NCBI RefSeq assembly: GCF_000508165.1
Contig: NZ_AYOZ01000045.1
Location: 62,001 to 126,000 of the forward strand
Origin: Marinomonas profundimaris
GTDB lineage: Bacteria > Pseudomonadota > Gammaproteobacteria > Pseudomonadales > Marinomonadaceae
Direction: 5' to 3'
DNA: 64,000 nt
This document shows, piece after piece, positions 10,672 to 22,546 of the stretch. Numbering within the stretch: the stretch's first letter is position 1; every line of letters begins with the position of its first letter. A program made the position numbers and the translations under genes. Under the pieces are notes generated by a model, which was given only the letters and a program-made list of their open reading frames with translations, ran no database searches and was not told the origin of the DNA.

Positions 10672-12708
10672 ATGCGTATCCATTCAATTCGAATCAAGAT
10701 GATGTTGCCGATTGTATTCCTTTCCATCATTCTCGTTGGCCTATTTACCTTTATGATGTTCATGAGCAGCGTGCAAAAAAGCGCCATGAAAGTACAAGCC
10801 GAACACTACTTCGAAGCCATTTCGGAAGTCCTGAATGCTGACAGAGACATTTATCAAGCGCGACTAGCACAAGAAAAAATCCTCACAGGCGAAGGCACGC
10901 TAGAAGGCAATGAAGCCGATTTCAGGGACAATGCCCAACAAGTGTTTGATCGCTTCCAGCTCTACAGAAAATTTCTTAAAGACGAGCCAGAAGAGCTGTT
11001 AAGCCCATTCGAAAACTTTGACTCGCTTTACAGTGAATGGGTGGCCGTCAGTGAAAAACTGCTGGATTCATCTAAAAAAGGCATTCAGTTTTCTCAAAAC
11101 GTGAACAACATGGATGAGGAGTTTCAAGTCATCCGAAATATGCTGGATGAAGCGGGAGAAAACCTACGGACACACACCAAGAATATTAAAGCAGATCTAA
11201 GCTCCTCGTCAGAATTCAACAATTACATTGAAGCCATATCAGAAGTCCTAAATGCCGATAGAGACATTTACCAGGCACGTTTAGCGCAGCAGAAAATTAT
11301 TAATGGCGTCGGAGACTTTGAAGAAAATAAAGAAAGCTTCAAGCTCAATTCTGCGCAAGCATTAAACAGATTCCAAACCTATCGAGCTCTGCTTCTTAAT
11401 AACCCAGAACTCACCGAAAATTACGCCAATTTTGACGTACTATTCAACAAGTGGCTGCAAGAAAGCCTAAAACAACTGGACTCGCCAGATGCTAAAAACC
11501 ATGCAAAATTACCGCAAGAGTTTATTATTGCGGATCTTAAATTTTCAGAAATAAGAGACATACTTGATGTCGCTGGTGAAACCGTACGTGACCACTCTCG
11601 TTTAATGGAAGCGAAAACAGAAAGCGACCTATTATTAAACCAAGAGATTGCCATGGTTATTATTGCCATCGCATTTGTGGTTGCGTTATTACTTGGCTAC
11701 TTCATTCCACTGACCATCACGAAAAATGTAGAAAGTATGGCGCTACGAATTCGTGAAATAGCCGATGGCGATGGTGATTTAACGCAACGAATTAATTCAA
11801 AAACAAAAGATGAGTTAGGGGATCTTGCTCATGAATTTGACCACTTTGTAGAGCAACTGCGTAAAATCATTGGCAATATTCACACTCAATCTACCGCATT
11901 AGGCGGCATGACGGCGGGATTGAAAAGCGCATCAGAAAACACCAATAATATTTCTCATGCGTTAGGAGAGGCATCGGCCTCTATGATCAGCGCGGGCCAT
12001 GAAATGAATTCCTCGAATCAAAAAATGGCAATAGTCGCCACAGACACCGCCACGGAAGCGGAAACGTCCAGCGAATTAACAGCGCAAGGCATCCAAGCGG
12101 TAAACTCATCCCATAAAGCCATATCTAGCTTAATCAAAGACATTGAAGAATCACTAAGTCGAGCGGCCGATTTGGAAAAAAGTTCAGAAGCCATCAGCTC
12201 TGTATTAGAAGTCATTCGTAATATCGCAGAACAAACCAATTTGTTGGCGCTAAACGCCGCGATTGAAGCCGCCAGAGCGGGTGAACAAGGCCGAGGATTT
12301 GCCGTCGTTGCGGACGAAGTCAGAACACTCGCTACGCGAACGCAGAGCAGTACGGATGAAATTGAAACCATCATCGAACAGCTGAAAATCAATGTTCGTG
12401 AATCTTCGACATCCACACAAAACAGCCGTGAAAACGCGGACAATACCGCATCAAATTTCAACAGTGTTATTAGTATCTTTGACTCGCTGAATACCTCCTT
12501 TGGCAAGGTTCAATCCATGGCTTCTCAAACAGCAGAAGCCACACATGAACAAGCCACATTGGCCAATGACATCAACCAAAATCTAAGCTCGCTAAAAGCG
12601 CAAACAGACGGCGTTAAAGACGTTTCCAGCGTGATTAACAAACAATCAACGCAGATCACCGAGCTGTATAACACGCTCAATAAAGAAGTGGGTCGATTTA
12701 AAGTTTAA
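10672..12708 (+). CDS. Methyl-accepting chemotaxis protein with duplicated sensor
   Basis: 678 residues. First membrane helix about 10-32, periplasmic region about 33-320, second helix about 325-348, HAMP, and a signalling domain whose tip [20 protein letters not shown] lies near residue 527. The periplasmic part is two tandem helical modules: [20 protein letters not shown] occurs at residue 48 and again, identical, at residue 187, a period of 139 residues. The two copies differ at many silent codon positions, so the duplication is old and the protein sequence is kept by selection. The NADRDxYQA motif is common in helical sensor domains of marine chemoreceptors; the ligand is unknown. It stands alone between codA and a terminator. 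Confidence 0.93.
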   Translation: MRIHSIRIKMMLPIVFLSIILVGLFTFMMFMSSVQKSAMKVQAEHYFEAISEVLNADRDIYQARLAQEKILTGEGTLEGNEADFRDNAQQVFDRFQLYRKFLKDEPEELLSPFENFDSLYSEWVAVSEKLLDSSKKGIQFSQNVNNMDEEFQVIRNMLDEAGENLRTHTKNIKADLSSSSEFNNYIEAISEVLNADRDIYQARLAQQKIINGVGDFEENKESFKLNSAQALNRFQTYRALLLNNPELTENYANFDVLFNKWLQESLKQLDSPDAKNHAKLPQEFIIADLKFSEIRDILDVAGETVRDHSRLMEAKTESDLLLNQEIAMVIIAIAFVVALLLGYFIPLTITKNVESMALRIREIADGDGDLTQRINSKTKDELGDLAHEFDHFVEQLRKIIGNIHTQSTALGGMTAGLKSASENTNNISHALGEASASMISAGHEMNSSNQKMAIVATDTATEAETSSELTAQGIQAVNSSHKAISSLIKDIEESLSRAADLEKSSEAISSVLEVIRNIAEQTNLLALNAAIEAARAGEQGRGFAVVADEVRTLATRTQSSTDEIETIIEQLKINVRESSTSTQNSRENADNTASNFNSVISIFDSLNTSFGKVQSMASQTAEATHEQATLANDINQNLSSLKAQTDGVKDVSSVINKQSTQITELYNTLNKEVGRFKV

Positions 12709-12737
12709 CCAAATATCTACTACGTGCTAAACAAACC

Positions 12738-12776
12738 AAAACGCCGAAAGAAAAGCGCATTTTCTTTCGGCGTTTT
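12738..12776. terminator. Bidirectional terminator
   Basis: A 17-bp perfect stem (AAAACGCCGAAAGAAAA with its complement) around a five-base loop, lying between the convergent chemoreceptor and hydroxyacid dehydrogenase genes; T-rich on both strands. Confidence 0.92.
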
Positions 12777-12813
12777 GATAATTACCGCCTGCATTAGTCC
12801 GCCAATTATCGAT

Positions 12814-13779
12814 TTAAAACGCGATCACGTTTTGCGGTGTACCATCTAAGAATGCGGCGACATTTTCAAACGCTATTTTAAAATAAAGCTCGTAGCTGTT
12901 TTTCTCAACATACCCTATGTGAGGTGAGCAAAGTACATTCGGCAACGACAATAAAGGCTCGCTCTCCAGATTAGCAGGCTCAGATTCAAACACATCAACC
13001 GCCGCACATTTTGTAGGATTCGATGACATTTGACGAAACAAAGCGCCCGTTTCCACCAACTCCGCACGGCTGATATTCACAAACAATGAATCTGGTTTCA
13101 TTAATGCTAAATCGTTTTCCGTCACACACGCGGTTGTCGCCGGGTGCAGCCTTAAATGCAAAGAAATAATATCGGCGGTTTGGAAAAATTCAGCCTTAGT
13201 TGCCGCTACTGAGAAACCATGCTCTTGAGCAAGCGCTCGTGATGATTCACTTCCCCAAACAAGCACCTTCATTCCAAAGGTTTTCGCGTATTGTGCAATG
13301 CGCTGACCAATTTTCCCGTACCCCCAAATCCCGAGAACAGAGCCATTCAATACGCGCCCCAGTCCTAACGCACCCGATTGCTGCCATCGCCCATTGGAAA
13401 AATGAGACGCGTACGCTGGAATATGGCGTCTCGCGGCCATAATCAGCCCCCAACACAACTCGGAAGGTGCAACAGGAGACCCCACACCTTCCGCCACAGC
13501 AACCCCATACTGGTGACACAATTTAGCGTCAATATGATTGCTGATTTTTCCAGTTTGGCTGATCAATTTTAAATTTGGCAATCGAGACAGAAGTGCTTCC
13601 GTTATCACTGTACGTTCACGAATTAATACGCAGACGTCAAAATCAATTAAATTGGCGACTAAATCATCCACCGTTGTAAACGTCTCGTTAAAAACATGAA
13701 TGTCATGACCTTCTAGAATACGAAAACAGTCAAGATCTTTTACGCAGTTTTGATAGTCATCTAATACGGCAATTTTCAA
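12814..13779 (-). CDS. D-2-hydroxyacid dehydrogenase family protein
   Basis: 321 residues. NAD-binding Rossmann motif GYGKIG in the middle, catalytic Arg in VNISRAELVE, and the catalytic His in SPHIGYVE place it in the D-isomer-specific 2-hydroxyacid dehydrogenase family (phosphoglycerate dehydrogenase-like). It should reduce a 2-keto acid or oxidise a D-2-hydroxy acid with NAD(P). The substrate is not clear. I chose the TTG at 13779 because AGGAG lies seven bases upstream; an in-frame TTG at 13815 would add 12 residues but has no such site. It stands alone, with a terminator behind it. Confidence 0.9.
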   Translation of the reverse strand: MKIAVLDDYQNCVKDLDCFRILEGHDIHVFNETFTTVDDLVANLIDFDVCVLIRERTVITEALLSRLPNLKLISQTGKISNHIDAKLCHQYGVAVAEGVGSPVAPSELCWGLIMAARRHIPAYASHFSNGRWQQSGALGLGRVLNGSVLGIWGYGKIGQRIAQYAKTFGMKVLVWGSESSRALAQEHGFSVAATKAEFFQTADIISLHLRLHPATTACVTENDLALMKPDSLFVNISRAELVETGALFRQMSSNPTKCAAVDVFESEPANLESEPLLSLPNVLCSPHIGYVEKNSYELYFKIAFENVAAFLDGTPQNVIAF

Positions 13780-13891
13780 AGGGAGATCTCCTGAAGGGAC
13801 GCTTGTTATGATCAAAAATTCATTTCATCATCCAATAAGATGAGAAACATTACCAGCACCATAGACACCCCCTTATCAAAATCAAAAAAAA

Positions 13892-13910
13892 GCCCCACTC
13901 AAGGCGGGGC
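13892..13910 (-). terminator. Terminator of the fadBA unit
   Basis: GCCCC and GGGGC pair around a nine-base loop; on the minus strand a run of eight T follows. A second hairpin, CTTACCGA/TCGGTAAG (13935-13958), lies between it and the fadA stop. Confidence 0.85.
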
Positions 13911-13967
13911 AAAGACAGAAGTTAAAACGTTCAGCTTACCGAGATAAGGCTCGGTAAGTGATCAGTA

Positions 13968-15155
<1,188 letters not shown>

Positions 15156-15170
15156 CTAGCCTCTGGGAAA

Positions 15171-17321
15171 TTAAACGCCGTAATAGGTTTCATTGTTTTT
15201 CGCCATTTCACGCATTTTCGCGGTCGGCTCATACAATTTTCCTAAGTGGCTGTATTTGTCTGCAAGGTCACAAAATGCCTGCAGTCCCATTTGGTCTAGG
15301 TAATGCAACGCACCACCAAGGTATGGAGGGAAACCAATACCGTAGATCAATCCCATGTCCGCTTCTGCCGCCGACGCAACAATGTTTTCTTCAACACATC
15401 GAACGGTTTCAACACAAAGCGGAATCATCATACGGGCAATGATGTCTTCTTCAGTCAATTCAGACTGAGAGGTGACAACCGGAGCCAGCAAAGTATTAAT
15501 TTCTTCATTAAATATTTTCTTCGGCTTGCCCTTACGATCTGGTTCGTAAGTATAAAACCCCTTGCCATTTTTCTGACCAAAACGCTCAAGTTCAAATAAG
15601 CGATCGACAGCGTTTGTTCCTTCGTGTTTCATGCGATCAGGGAAGCCTTCAGCCATCACTTGGTCAGCATGAAATGCCGTATCGACACCGACGACGTCCA
15701 ACAAGTAAGCTGGGCCCATTGGCCAGCCGAATTTTTCCATGGTTTTATCCACGACTTGGAAATCTGCGCCTTCTTGCATCATCAAGGAAAAGCCTGCGAA
15801 GTAAGGGAATAGCACGCGGTTCACAAGGAAACCGGGGCAATCATTAACAACAACAGGCGTTTTACCCATGGCTTGTGCATAAGCAACCGTTTTTGCAATG
15901 GCCGCGTCGCTCGTTTTCTCACCACGAATGACTTCGACCAACGGCATACGATGCACTGGGTTGAAGAAATGCATACCACAGAAATTTTCTGGGCGTTTTA
16001 GATCTTTTGCCAACTCAGTAATGGAGATCGTTGACGTGTTAGACGTCAGAATTGCATCATCGGCAATCTTCGTTTCGACTTCAGCCAAAACAGACTTCTT
16101 GATTTTGACGTTTTCAACAACGGCTTCAACCACCAAATCAACATGCTCAAATTCGCCGTATGTTAGCGCAGGAATAATCGCACTCATGGCTTTAAGGGCT
16201 TTTTCTGTGGTTAAACGTCCGCGTTCTACTTGGCCATTAAACAGCTTATTCGCTTCATTCAACCCAAGCTCTAACGCTTCGGTTCGAATGTCTTTCATGA
16301 TGATTGGCGTGCCTTTAGAAGAGGACTGGTAAGCAACACCACCACCCATAATACCCGCACCCAATACGGCGGCCTGTTTCACTGGTGTCGCGTTTTTCGC
16401 GTATTTACTGGCTGTTTTCTTAATCTGCTGATCATTCAGGAACAGATTTACCAAGGATTTCGCAACAGGACCTTTGGCAAGTTTAATAAAGCCTTGAATT
16501 TCTGTTTCAAGCGCTTTGCTCATTTCTTGGCTAATGCCTTTTTCTACTGTCTTGATTGCAGCCATTGGTGCAGGGTAATGTTTGCCTGCTTTTGCGCCCA
16601 CCACACCACGAACAGATTCAAAGATCATCATTTTTTCGATAGGAGAAAAGACCATTGGTGCACGTAGTTCATCGCGGCGCGCATGGTAATCCAACTTACC
16701 GTCAAGCACTTGCTGAATTAAGTGACGAGCAGAATCGTTGACTTTCGCAACAGGAACAACCGCATCCACCGCGCCATCTTTCAATGCGTCAGCGCTGCGT
16801 TTTTGTGCGCCACCGCAAATCCATTCACAGGCATTATCAGGTCCGATAAGACGAGGTAAACGAACGCTGCCGCCCCAACCTGGATAAATGCCCAATTGCG
16901 TTTCAGGAAGACCAATTTTTGCTGAATCCGCCATCACACGATAATCACACGCTAGGCACAACTCCATACCACCGCCCAAGGCGATGCCATTAATCGCTGC
17001 CACGGTTGGACAAGGTAAGTTAGAAATATCATTAAAAATATTATGGGCGTCACGTAACTTATCCGCCAAATCTTCGTCATCCATTTTGAACCATGACGTA
17101 AATTCTGTGATATCTGCCCCAACGACAAAAACGTCTTTCGCACTAACGAACACAACACCTTTTAAATCGTCTAAGTGTTTTAATGCATCCACGGCTTTCG
17201 CTAAGTCATTCAAAGTAAGGCTATTGAACTTATTAACCGATTCACCGACCAAATCCAGAGTGACCGTTGCCACGCCTGCATTATCGACTGCAACTTTGAC
17301 TGCTTGTCCTTCGAATATCAT
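15171..17321 (-). CDS. fadB: Multifunctional fatty acid oxidation protein, alpha subunit
   Basis: 716 residues. N-terminal enoyl-CoA hydratase/isomerase domain (about 1-190; oxyanion loop [23 protein letters not shown] with the first catalytic Glu, GLPETQLG with the second). Then an NAD-binding 3-hydroxyacyl-CoA dehydrogenase domain (about 310-500; [30 protein letters not shown]) and two C-terminal dehydrogenase repeats. Hydrates enoyl-CoA and oxidises the hydroxyacyl-CoA. The start is the ATG at 17321, with GGAG six bases before it; the in-frame TTG at 17333 overlaps that site. First gene of the fadBA pair; closest in style to Pseudomonas FadB. Confidence 0.97.
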   Translation of the reverse strand: MIFEGQAVKVAVDNAGVATVTLDLVGESVNKFNSLTLNDLAKAVDALKHLDDLKGVVFVSAKDVFVVGADITEFTSWFKMDDEDLADKLRDAHNIFNDISNLPCPTVAAINGIALGGGMELCLACDYRVMADSAKIGLPETQLGIYPGWGGSVRLPRLIGPDNACEWICGGAQKRSADALKDGAVDAVVPVAKVNDSARHLIQQVLDGKLDYHARRDELRAPMVFSPIEKMMIFESVRGVVGAKAGKHYPAPMAAIKTVEKGISQEMSKALETEIQGFIKLAKGPVAKSLVNLFLNDQQIKKTASKYAKNATPVKQAAVLGAGIMGGGVAYQSSSKGTPIIMKDIRTEALELGLNEANKLFNGQVERGRLTTEKALKAMSAIIPALTYGEFEHVDLVVEAVVENVKIKKSVLAEVETKIADDAILTSNTSTISITELAKDLKRPENFCGMHFFNPVHRMPLVEVIRGEKTSDAAIAKTVAYAQAMGKTPVVVNDCPGFLVNRVLFPYFAGFSLMMQEGADFQVVDKTMEKFGWPMGPAYLLDVVGVDTAFHADQVMAEGFPDRMKHEGTNAVDRLFELERFGQKNGKGFYTYEPDRKGKPKKIFNEEINTLLAPVVTSQSELTEEDIIARMMIPLCVETVRCVEENIVASAAEADMGLIYGIGFPPYLGGALHYLDQMGLQAFCDLADKYSHLGKLYEPTAKMREMAKNNETYYGV

Positions 17322-17411
17322 GCTGGTCTCCAATTATTTTTATTATGATGACGGTGGTTATTAGGCACCGTCACCCGGTATTTGAATGTTTTACTTTTTA
17401 TCACTGTGTGA

Positions 17412-18341
17412 TTAAAGGCTCTTTTCTAACTCTGGTACGGCATCGAATAAATCCGCCACCAAGCCATAGTCCGCCACCTGGAAAATAGGCGCTTCTTCGT
17501 CTTTGTTGATAGCAACAATGATTTTAGAGTCTTTCATGCCCGCCAAATGCTGAATTGCACCTGAAATACCCACGGCAATATACAAATCTGGCGCAACCGT
17601 TTTACCCGTTTGTCCGACTTGCAAATCGTTTGGTACAAAACCCGCATCTACAGCAGCACGAGAAGCACCAATCGCAGCGCCTAACTTATCAGCAACCCCT
17701 TCGAGTAGTTTGAAGTTCTCACCGTTGCCCATTCCTCGCCCACCAGAAATAATCACACTGGCAGCGGTTAATTCTGGACGATCTGATTCCGCTAGTTGTT
17801 CTTTCACAAAACGACTACGATCAGATGCAATGGCTTGTGAAAGCACTTCACGCTCTGCATTGCCACCGTCACTTGCCACAGGATCAAACCCTGTAGAGCG
17901 AATCGTTAAGACTTTGACCGTGTCTGTCGTTTTAAACGTCGCAATCGCATTGCCTGCATAGATTGGACGTACAAAAGTATCTGGAGATACCACTTTAATC
18001 ACATCCGACAATTGCGCCACATCTAATAACGCAGCGACTCGCGGCAAGGTATTTTTACCCGTTGTCGTTGCTGGCGCTAAAATATGGCTGTAACCGCTCG
18101 CAATTTCGACAATCAGTTTTGAAACATTTTCGGCCAGTTGATGCTCGTAAACCGCATTGTCAGCCACCAACACTTTGGTGACGCCGGCTACTTGACTTGC
18201 TTGTTCAACAACGGTCTGACATTCAGAGCCGACGACCAACAAATGAACGTCCGCATCGATTTGAGTCGCGGCTGCCACTGTGTTCAAGGTTGCTGGCTTT
18301 AAAGACTTATTATCATGTTCTGCAATAATTAATACGCTCAT
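17412..18341 (-). CDS. etfA: Electron transfer flavoprotein alpha subunit
   Basis: 309 residues. Carries electrons from acyl-CoA dehydrogenases, as an FAD- and AMP-containing heterodimer with EtfB, to the ETF:quinone oxidoreductase. The C-terminal FAD site is clear: [16 protein letters not shown] (about 200-215), [20 protein letters not shown] and a final [15 protein letters not shown]. The start codon overlaps the etfB stop by four bases (ATGA), showing translational coupling. It lies directly upstream of fadBA, which fits its role in beta-oxidation. Confidence 0.97.
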   Translation of the reverse strand: MSVLIIAEHDNKSLKPATLNTVAAATQIDADVHLLVVGSECQTVVEQASQVAGVTKVLVADNAVYEHQLAENVSKLIVEIASGYSHILAPATTTGKNTLPRVAALLDVAQLSDVIKVVSPDTFVRPIYAGNAIATFKTTDTVKVLTIRSTGFDPVASDGGNAEREVLSQAIASDRSRFVKEQLAESDRPELTAASVIISGGRGMGNGENFKLLEGVADKLGAAIGASRAAVDAGFVPNDLQVGQTGKTVAPDLYIAVGISGAIQHLAGMKDSKIIVAINKDEEAPIFQVADYGLVADLFDAVPELEKSL

Positions 18342-19090
18342 GACACCACCTTCGCTTCATTCTTAAGTTTGTCTACCAACTCAGCAACAGAGCCTACTTT
18401 AATACCACCCGCACGTTGCGGCGGCGGCGTAACAGAAACAATGCTGACATTAGAGCCAATTTCAACACCAAGATCCGCCGGTGTTTTCACATCCAATGGC
18501 TTTCTTTTGGCTTTCATAATATTCGGCAAAGACGCAAAACGGGGTTCATTCAAACGCAAATCCGTTGTTACAACGGCTGGCAATGTAATCGCCAATGTTT
18601 GCAAACCACCATCAATTTCACGCGTTACTTGTGCTTCGCCGTTTTCAATAACGACTTCCGATGCAAAGGTTGCTTGTGGGTAGTCTAATAGCGCGGCCAC
18701 CATTTGACCGGTCTGATTGTTATCAGAATCGATCGCTTGCTTGCCCATGATCACCAAATCAGCCGCTTCTTCTTTCGCCACTTTTGCTAATAACTTAGCA
18801 ACCGAAAGAGAATCTAAACCGTCTTCAGTTTCCACTTGGATAGCACGATCTGCACCAAGCGCCAGAGCAGTTCGCAAGGTTTCTTGACAGCTTTTAGACC
18901 CAACCGAAACCACAACCACTTCCGACGCGACGCCTTTTTCTTTTAGACGAATAGCTTCTTCCACTGCGATTTCACAGAAAGGGTTCATGGACATTTTGAC
19001 GTTGGTTAGATCAACCGCAGTGTGATCTGTTTTGACACGAACTTTGACGTTGTAGTCAATCACTCGTTTTACGGATACTAGGATTTTCAT
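18338..19090 (-). CDS. etfB: Electron transfer flavoprotein beta subunit
   Basis: 250 residues from the ATG at 19090, which has a GAGGGA ribosome binding site and starts with the family's usual [20 protein letters not shown]. An upstream in-frame start at 19177 would add 29 residues not seen in the family. The ETF beta signature [18 protein letters not shown] around residue 120 and the AMP-binding region are intact. Forms the ETF heterodimer with EtfA. First gene of the etfBA pair; the 294-base gap upstream separates it from the next gene on the same strand. Confidence 0.97.
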   Translation of the reverse strand: MKILVSVKRVIDYNVKVRVKTDHTAVDLTNVKMSMNPFCEIAVEEAIRLKEKGVASEVVVVSVGSKSCQETLRTALALGADRAIQVETEDGLDSLSVAKLLAKVAKEEAADLVIMGKQAIDSDNNQTGQMVAALLDYPQATFASEVVIENGEAQVTREIDGGLQTLAITLPAVVTTDLRLNEPRFASLPNIMKAKRKPLDVKTPADLGVEIGSNVSIVSVTPPPQRAGGIKVGSVAELVDKLKNEAKVVS

Positions 19091-19337
19091 AAGTCCCTCA
19101 TTTATTATTTTCTTGCTATCTATAGTAGTTTGAGAAGGATTTTCATCAATAACAAAAAAGCGCCAGTTAACTGACAAAAATATTCACTCATTCGTTAAAA
19201 AACGCTCAATACCTTGATAATTAAAGAACCTCAAGGAAAAACATCCCCCTGATTCTAGTACGAATCCATTAAAATAAGTAACGCATTCGTGCATAAAAAA
19301 AAGATGTATTGTCTCGACTTTGATAAGACGCACAAAC

Positions 19338-19368
19338 AAAAAAGCCTCACACGAGGGCGAGGCTTTTT
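19338..19368 (-). terminator. Terminator after the crotonase gene
   Basis: AAAAAGCCTC and GAGGCTTTTT pair around a 10-base loop; T-run on either strand. Separates the crotonase/DUF2889 unit from etfBA-fadBA. The rest of the gap 19091-19337 shows no gene. Confidence 0.88.
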
Positions 19369-19384
19369 AAAGAAAGGTGTAACA

Positions 19385-20137
19385 TTATTTATTGCGTGAC
19401 AAAAAGGTCGTAAACGCTTTATGAGCTTCTTTAGATTTAAGACGATCTTTAAATATTCTACCTTCTCGCATCAATGCCATTTGTACGTCATCCTGACCTC
19501 GATGTTTCAGCAAATCTTTGCTCAACGCCACCGCCTCTACAGGCAAGGCCGCCACTTTATCCGCATAAAAAAGCGCCACTTTAAACGCTTCGCCTTCTTC
19601 GCATAAATGATTGACTAAACCTATTTCGTACGCCATTTCAGCGTCTACAAACTCTCCAAGCACCAATATTTCAAAGGCCTTTTGATGACCCACCAATTGA
19701 GGCAATAAATGACTTGATGCCGCTTCAGGCACTAATCCAAGCTGCACAAAGGGAAATTGCAATCGAGCATTCCGAGACGCCAACACCAGATCACAATGCA
19801 GCAACATGGTCGCACCTACACCCACGGCTCGCCCTTCCACACCAGCAATAAGCGGCTTCTTATAAGCGGTTAATGCTTGTAAAAACGCCATAATAGCTTC
19901 CATTTTCTCTGGTGTTTGAGCGATTTGTACAAACTCATTTATGTCATTTCCGGAAGAAAAGTCCCCGCCGAGTCCATACACTAATGTCACCTTAACCTCT
20001 GCATTTTTCTCTGCATTATGCAGTGCATTCGTTAAAGCTTGGTACATATCTAACGTAATGGCGTTTTTCTTATCCACCCTGTCTAGATATATGATTTGCA
20101 CACCAGATTCGATTTTTTCAGTAACAAATTCACTCAT
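19385..20137 (-). CDS. Crotonase, probably delta3-delta2-enoyl-CoA isomerase type
   Basis: 250 residues of the enoyl-CoA hydratase/isomerase superfamily. The oxyanion loop GGDFSSGNDINEF and the GVGAT loop are present. The two glutamates of true hydratases are missing: their places hold Thr110 and Phe130. Instead Glu138 in LGLVPEAASS sits where ECI/PECI-type isomerases have their single catalytic Glu. So I infer movement of a 3,4 double bond to the 2,3 position, needed to oxidise unsaturated acyl chains, rather than hydration. The start overlaps the stop of the DUF2889 gene by one base (TAATG), so the two are translationally coupled. No peroxisomal or export signal; cytoplasmic. Confidence 0.85.
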   Translation of the reverse strand: MSEFVTEKIESGVQIIYLDRVDKKNAITLDMYQALTNALHNAEKNAEVKVTLVYGLGGDFSSGNDINEFVQIAQTPEKMEAIMAFLQALTAYKKPLIAGVEGRAVGVGATMLLHCDLVLASRNARLQFPFVQLGLVPEAASSHLLPQLVGHQKAFEILVLGEFVDAEMAYEIGLVNHLCEEGEAFKVALFYADKVAALPVEAVALSKDLLKHRGQDDVQMALMREGRIFKDRLKSKEAHKAFTTFLSRNK

Positions 20138-20697
20138 TACTGACTCTCCTTTACGGGTATATGAAGTATTTTTTCATCGACCAATTTACGAACCATTGGG
20201 CCTTCATCAGACCACCCGTGACAACTATTAATCAATTTCATCAGTGCCCCAGGAACCTGCTTAGGGTATTTTTCACCCAACGGCTGCCACATGGTTTGAA
20301 AGGCCGTTGTTGCGACCACGGGAAAAAGCTCCAAAACATGAGTACAACCAACTTTGCCACTAAAGGTTTCTTTCAACCAGCGATTCCAACCCGCGCCAAT
20401 TCTAGTCCCCTTCAATACGTCAAAGCTGGGAACGGCGCCACCACAACTCGGAAAAGGAAACGCGTCCATAGAGACAGAAACGTCCTTAATCAAGAAGGTG
20501 TCATCCAACGTTAACGTGACGGAAATGTCATGAAAAGGACTGCCTTCCGGCACGATGCTGTGATCAAATTCGCGATTCACATCATAGGCTTTAAGGTCTT
20601 GCATGTTGGCTTCGATATCCCACAAGCCATCGTCCCGCAAGAACCCAAAGGACTCTATGCGGCGCCGATGCATTAGCTTACGTTTAACCTGCGTCAT
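20137..20697 (-). CDS. DUF2889 family protein
   Basis: 186 residues, no membrane segment or signal peptide. The opening LMHRRRIESFGFLRDDGLWDIE, the REFDHSI and GSPFHDISVTLTLDD segments and the CTHVLELFPVVATTAFQTMW stretch are features of the DUF2889 family, whose activity is not known. Cys residues at 84 (PSCGGAVP) and near 117 (GCTH), and a late His (SCHGW), could bind a metal; this is only a suggestion. It is the first gene of a two-gene unit with the isomerase-type crotonase and lies inside a fatty acid oxidation cluster, so a role in acyl-CoA metabolism is plausible. Confidence 0.75.
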   Translation of the reverse strand: MTQVKRKLMHRRRIESFGFLRDDGLWDIEANMQDLKAYDVNREFDHSIVPEGSPFHDISVTLTLDDTFLIKDVSVSMDAFPFPSCGGAVPSFDVLKGTRIGAGWNRWLKETFSGKVGCTHVLELFPVVATTAFQTMWQPLGEKYPKQVPGALMKLINSCHGWSDEGPMVRKLVDEKILHIPVKESQ

Positions 20698-20742
20698 AGT
20701 AACGCTCCTGCTATTAGCGACAAGGCGCTATAAACACGAAAA

Positions 20743-22437
20743 TTAAGCTTGCTCTTCTTCTCGCAAAGCTCGACGCAGTACTTTACCAACGTTTGTTTTT
20801 GGTAATTCCATTCGAATTTCGAAGTACTTAGGCACTTTGTAAGCCGCTAAATTTTCTTTGCAGTACGCTCTTAATGCTTTAACGTCTGGCTTCTCAGCAT
20901 TCGCTTTTAGTACGACAAAGGCTTTGACTGCTTCACCCGCTTTGTCATCAGGAACACCAATCGCCGCCGACTCTAAAATGGCAGGATGAGAAGACAAGCA
21001 GTCTTCCACTTCTGTTGGATACACATTAAATCCAGACACGATGATCATGTCTTTTGCACGATCCACAATTTGCAAATAGCCATCTGGGTGCTGCATGGCA
21101 ATATCACCCGTGATTAAGAAACCATCGTCTGTCATGACTTCTCGAGTGGCTTCTTCACGGTTCCAGTAACCTTTCATTACTTGAGGTCCTCGCACGCATA
21201 ACATACCAGATTCGCCTTGCGGCAACGTAGAACCATCTCTCCCTTGAATCTTAATGTCTGTTTCTGCGACAGGAAGACCAATCGTACCAATACGTTCTTT
21301 ACCAATCGGATTAAATGAGACAACCGGCGATGTTTCTGTCAGTCCGTAACCTTCTACCACTTGGCAGCCAGTGACTTTTTTCCATTCTTCAGCCGCAGCA
21401 TGCGTCAATGGCATACCACCAGAACACGTCAATTTAAGCGTCGAAAAATCTAAGGCTCTGAAATCGGCGTTATTACACAAGCCAACAAACAGCGTATTGA
21501 GACCAACAAAGCCTGTAAAAGGCCATTTTTTCAATTCTTTCACAAAACCTGGCAAATCCCTTGGGTTAGGAATCAGCACACTGTGCGCGCCGCGCTCTAA
21601 CAAGGTTAAACCATGAATCAAAAAGGCGTAGATGTGGTAAAGAGGCAAAGGGGCAATATACACCTCTTCTCTATCCGCAATAATAGAGCTCAATCGTGAA
21701 CTCAATTGGTACATGTTTGAAATTAAGTTCGCATGCGTCAACATCGCGCCTTTTGCGACACCCGTTGTACCACCTGTGTATTGCAATACCGCAATCTGTT
21801 CTGGTGAACCAGTAACCTTTTGCACCTTCTTATCTTGCCCTTTCGCCAGCGCTTCATTAAGCGTTAGTGCGCTAGGAATGTGATAAGCAGGCACCATTTT
21901 CTTCACGTACTTCACCACAGAGTTCACCAATAGGCGCTTAATCGGCGGATGGAAGTCTGCAATTTCTGTGATAATAAGGTGCTTGATAGAGGTTTTTGCA
22001 AGAATTTTTTCTACGTTATGCGCCATATTGGCAAACACAACCAAGGCCTTAACACCCGCATCATTAAACTGATGCTCAAGTTCTTTTGGGGTATATAAAG
22101 GGTTGGTATTAACGACAACTAAGCCGGCTTTCATGGCGCCAAAAAGCACAACGGGATACTGAATAATATTGGGCAATTGGACCGCGATTCGGTCGCCCGG
22201 CGTTAAATCAGTTTCGTTCTGAAGATAGGCCGCAAATTGATCTGATTTTTCATTCAATTCACGGTATGTCAGTGTACGACCAACACTGGTAAAAGCAGGA
22301 AGATCCGCATGTGTTTCAACTGCTACCGCCAAAATATCCGTGACGGATTGATAACCATGAGGATTAAGTGACTCTGGTAAAAAAGTACCAGGGGCTTTTC
22401 CCGCATGTAAATTATTAGGAGTAGTATCCATTGACAT
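20743..22437 (-). CDS. fadD: Long-chain fatty acid--CoA ligase
   Basis: 564 residues of the ANL adenylating superfamily. Activates free fatty acids to acyl-CoA using ATP, at the inner face of the membrane. The P-loop-like motif QYTGGTTGVAKGAML (about 200-215), VEGYGLTETSPVVSFN, the GDIAMQHPDGYLQIVDRAKD hinge region and the C-terminal catalytic Lys in PKTNVGKVLRR are present. I chose the ATG at 22437, with GGAG six bases upstream; an in-frame start at 22449 overlaps that site. It supplies substrate to the acyl-CoA dehydrogenase and FadBA around it. Confidence 0.95.
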   Translation of the reverse strand: MSMDTTPNNLHAGKAPGTFLPESLNPHGYQSVTDILAVAVETHADLPAFTSVGRTLTYRELNEKSDQFAAYLQNETDLTPGDRIAVQLPNIIQYPVVLFGAMKAGLVVVNTNPLYTPKELEHQFNDAGVKALVVFANMAHNVEKILAKTSIKHLIITEIADFHPPIKRLLVNSVVKYVKKMVPAYHIPSALTLNEALAKGQDKKVQKVTGSPEQIAVLQYTGGTTGVAKGAMLTHANLISNMYQLSSRLSSIIADREEVYIAPLPLYHIYAFLIHGLTLLERGAHSVLIPNPRDLPGFVKELKKWPFTGFVGLNTLFVGLCNNADFRALDFSTLKLTCSGGMPLTHAAAEEWKKVTGCQVVEGYGLTETSPVVSFNPIGKERIGTIGLPVAETDIKIQGRDGSTLPQGESGMLCVRGPQVMKGYWNREEATREVMTDDGFLITGDIAMQHPDGYLQIVDRAKDMIIVSGFNVYPTEVEDCLSSHPAILESAAIGVPDDKAGEAVKAFVVLKANAEKPDVKALRAYCKENLAAYKVPKYFEIRMELPKTNVGKVLRRALREEEQA

Positions 22438-22483
22438 AAAAAGCTCCATTTGTTTTTTTTATTTAGGAGAATTGGTTAACGCA

Positions 22484-22516
22484 AAAGCTCAACTACGAAA
22501 TTGGCAGTTGAGCTTT
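22484..22516. terminator. Hairpin between SCP2 and fadD genes
   Basis: AAAGCTCAACT and AGTTGAGCTTT form a perfect 11-bp stem around an 11-base loop, 31 bases after the SCP2 stop on the minus strand. There is no T-run after it, so it may only partly stop transcription into fadD. Confidence 0.6.
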
Positions 22517-22546
22517 AGAGCGATACAAGTTGTATAATATCAAACC

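Noticed and set aside
12018..12506. A 162-codon minus-strand frame inside the second chemoreceptor gene
   Set aside because: Antisense shadow of the alanine- and serine-rich signalling domain; no start signal or domain.
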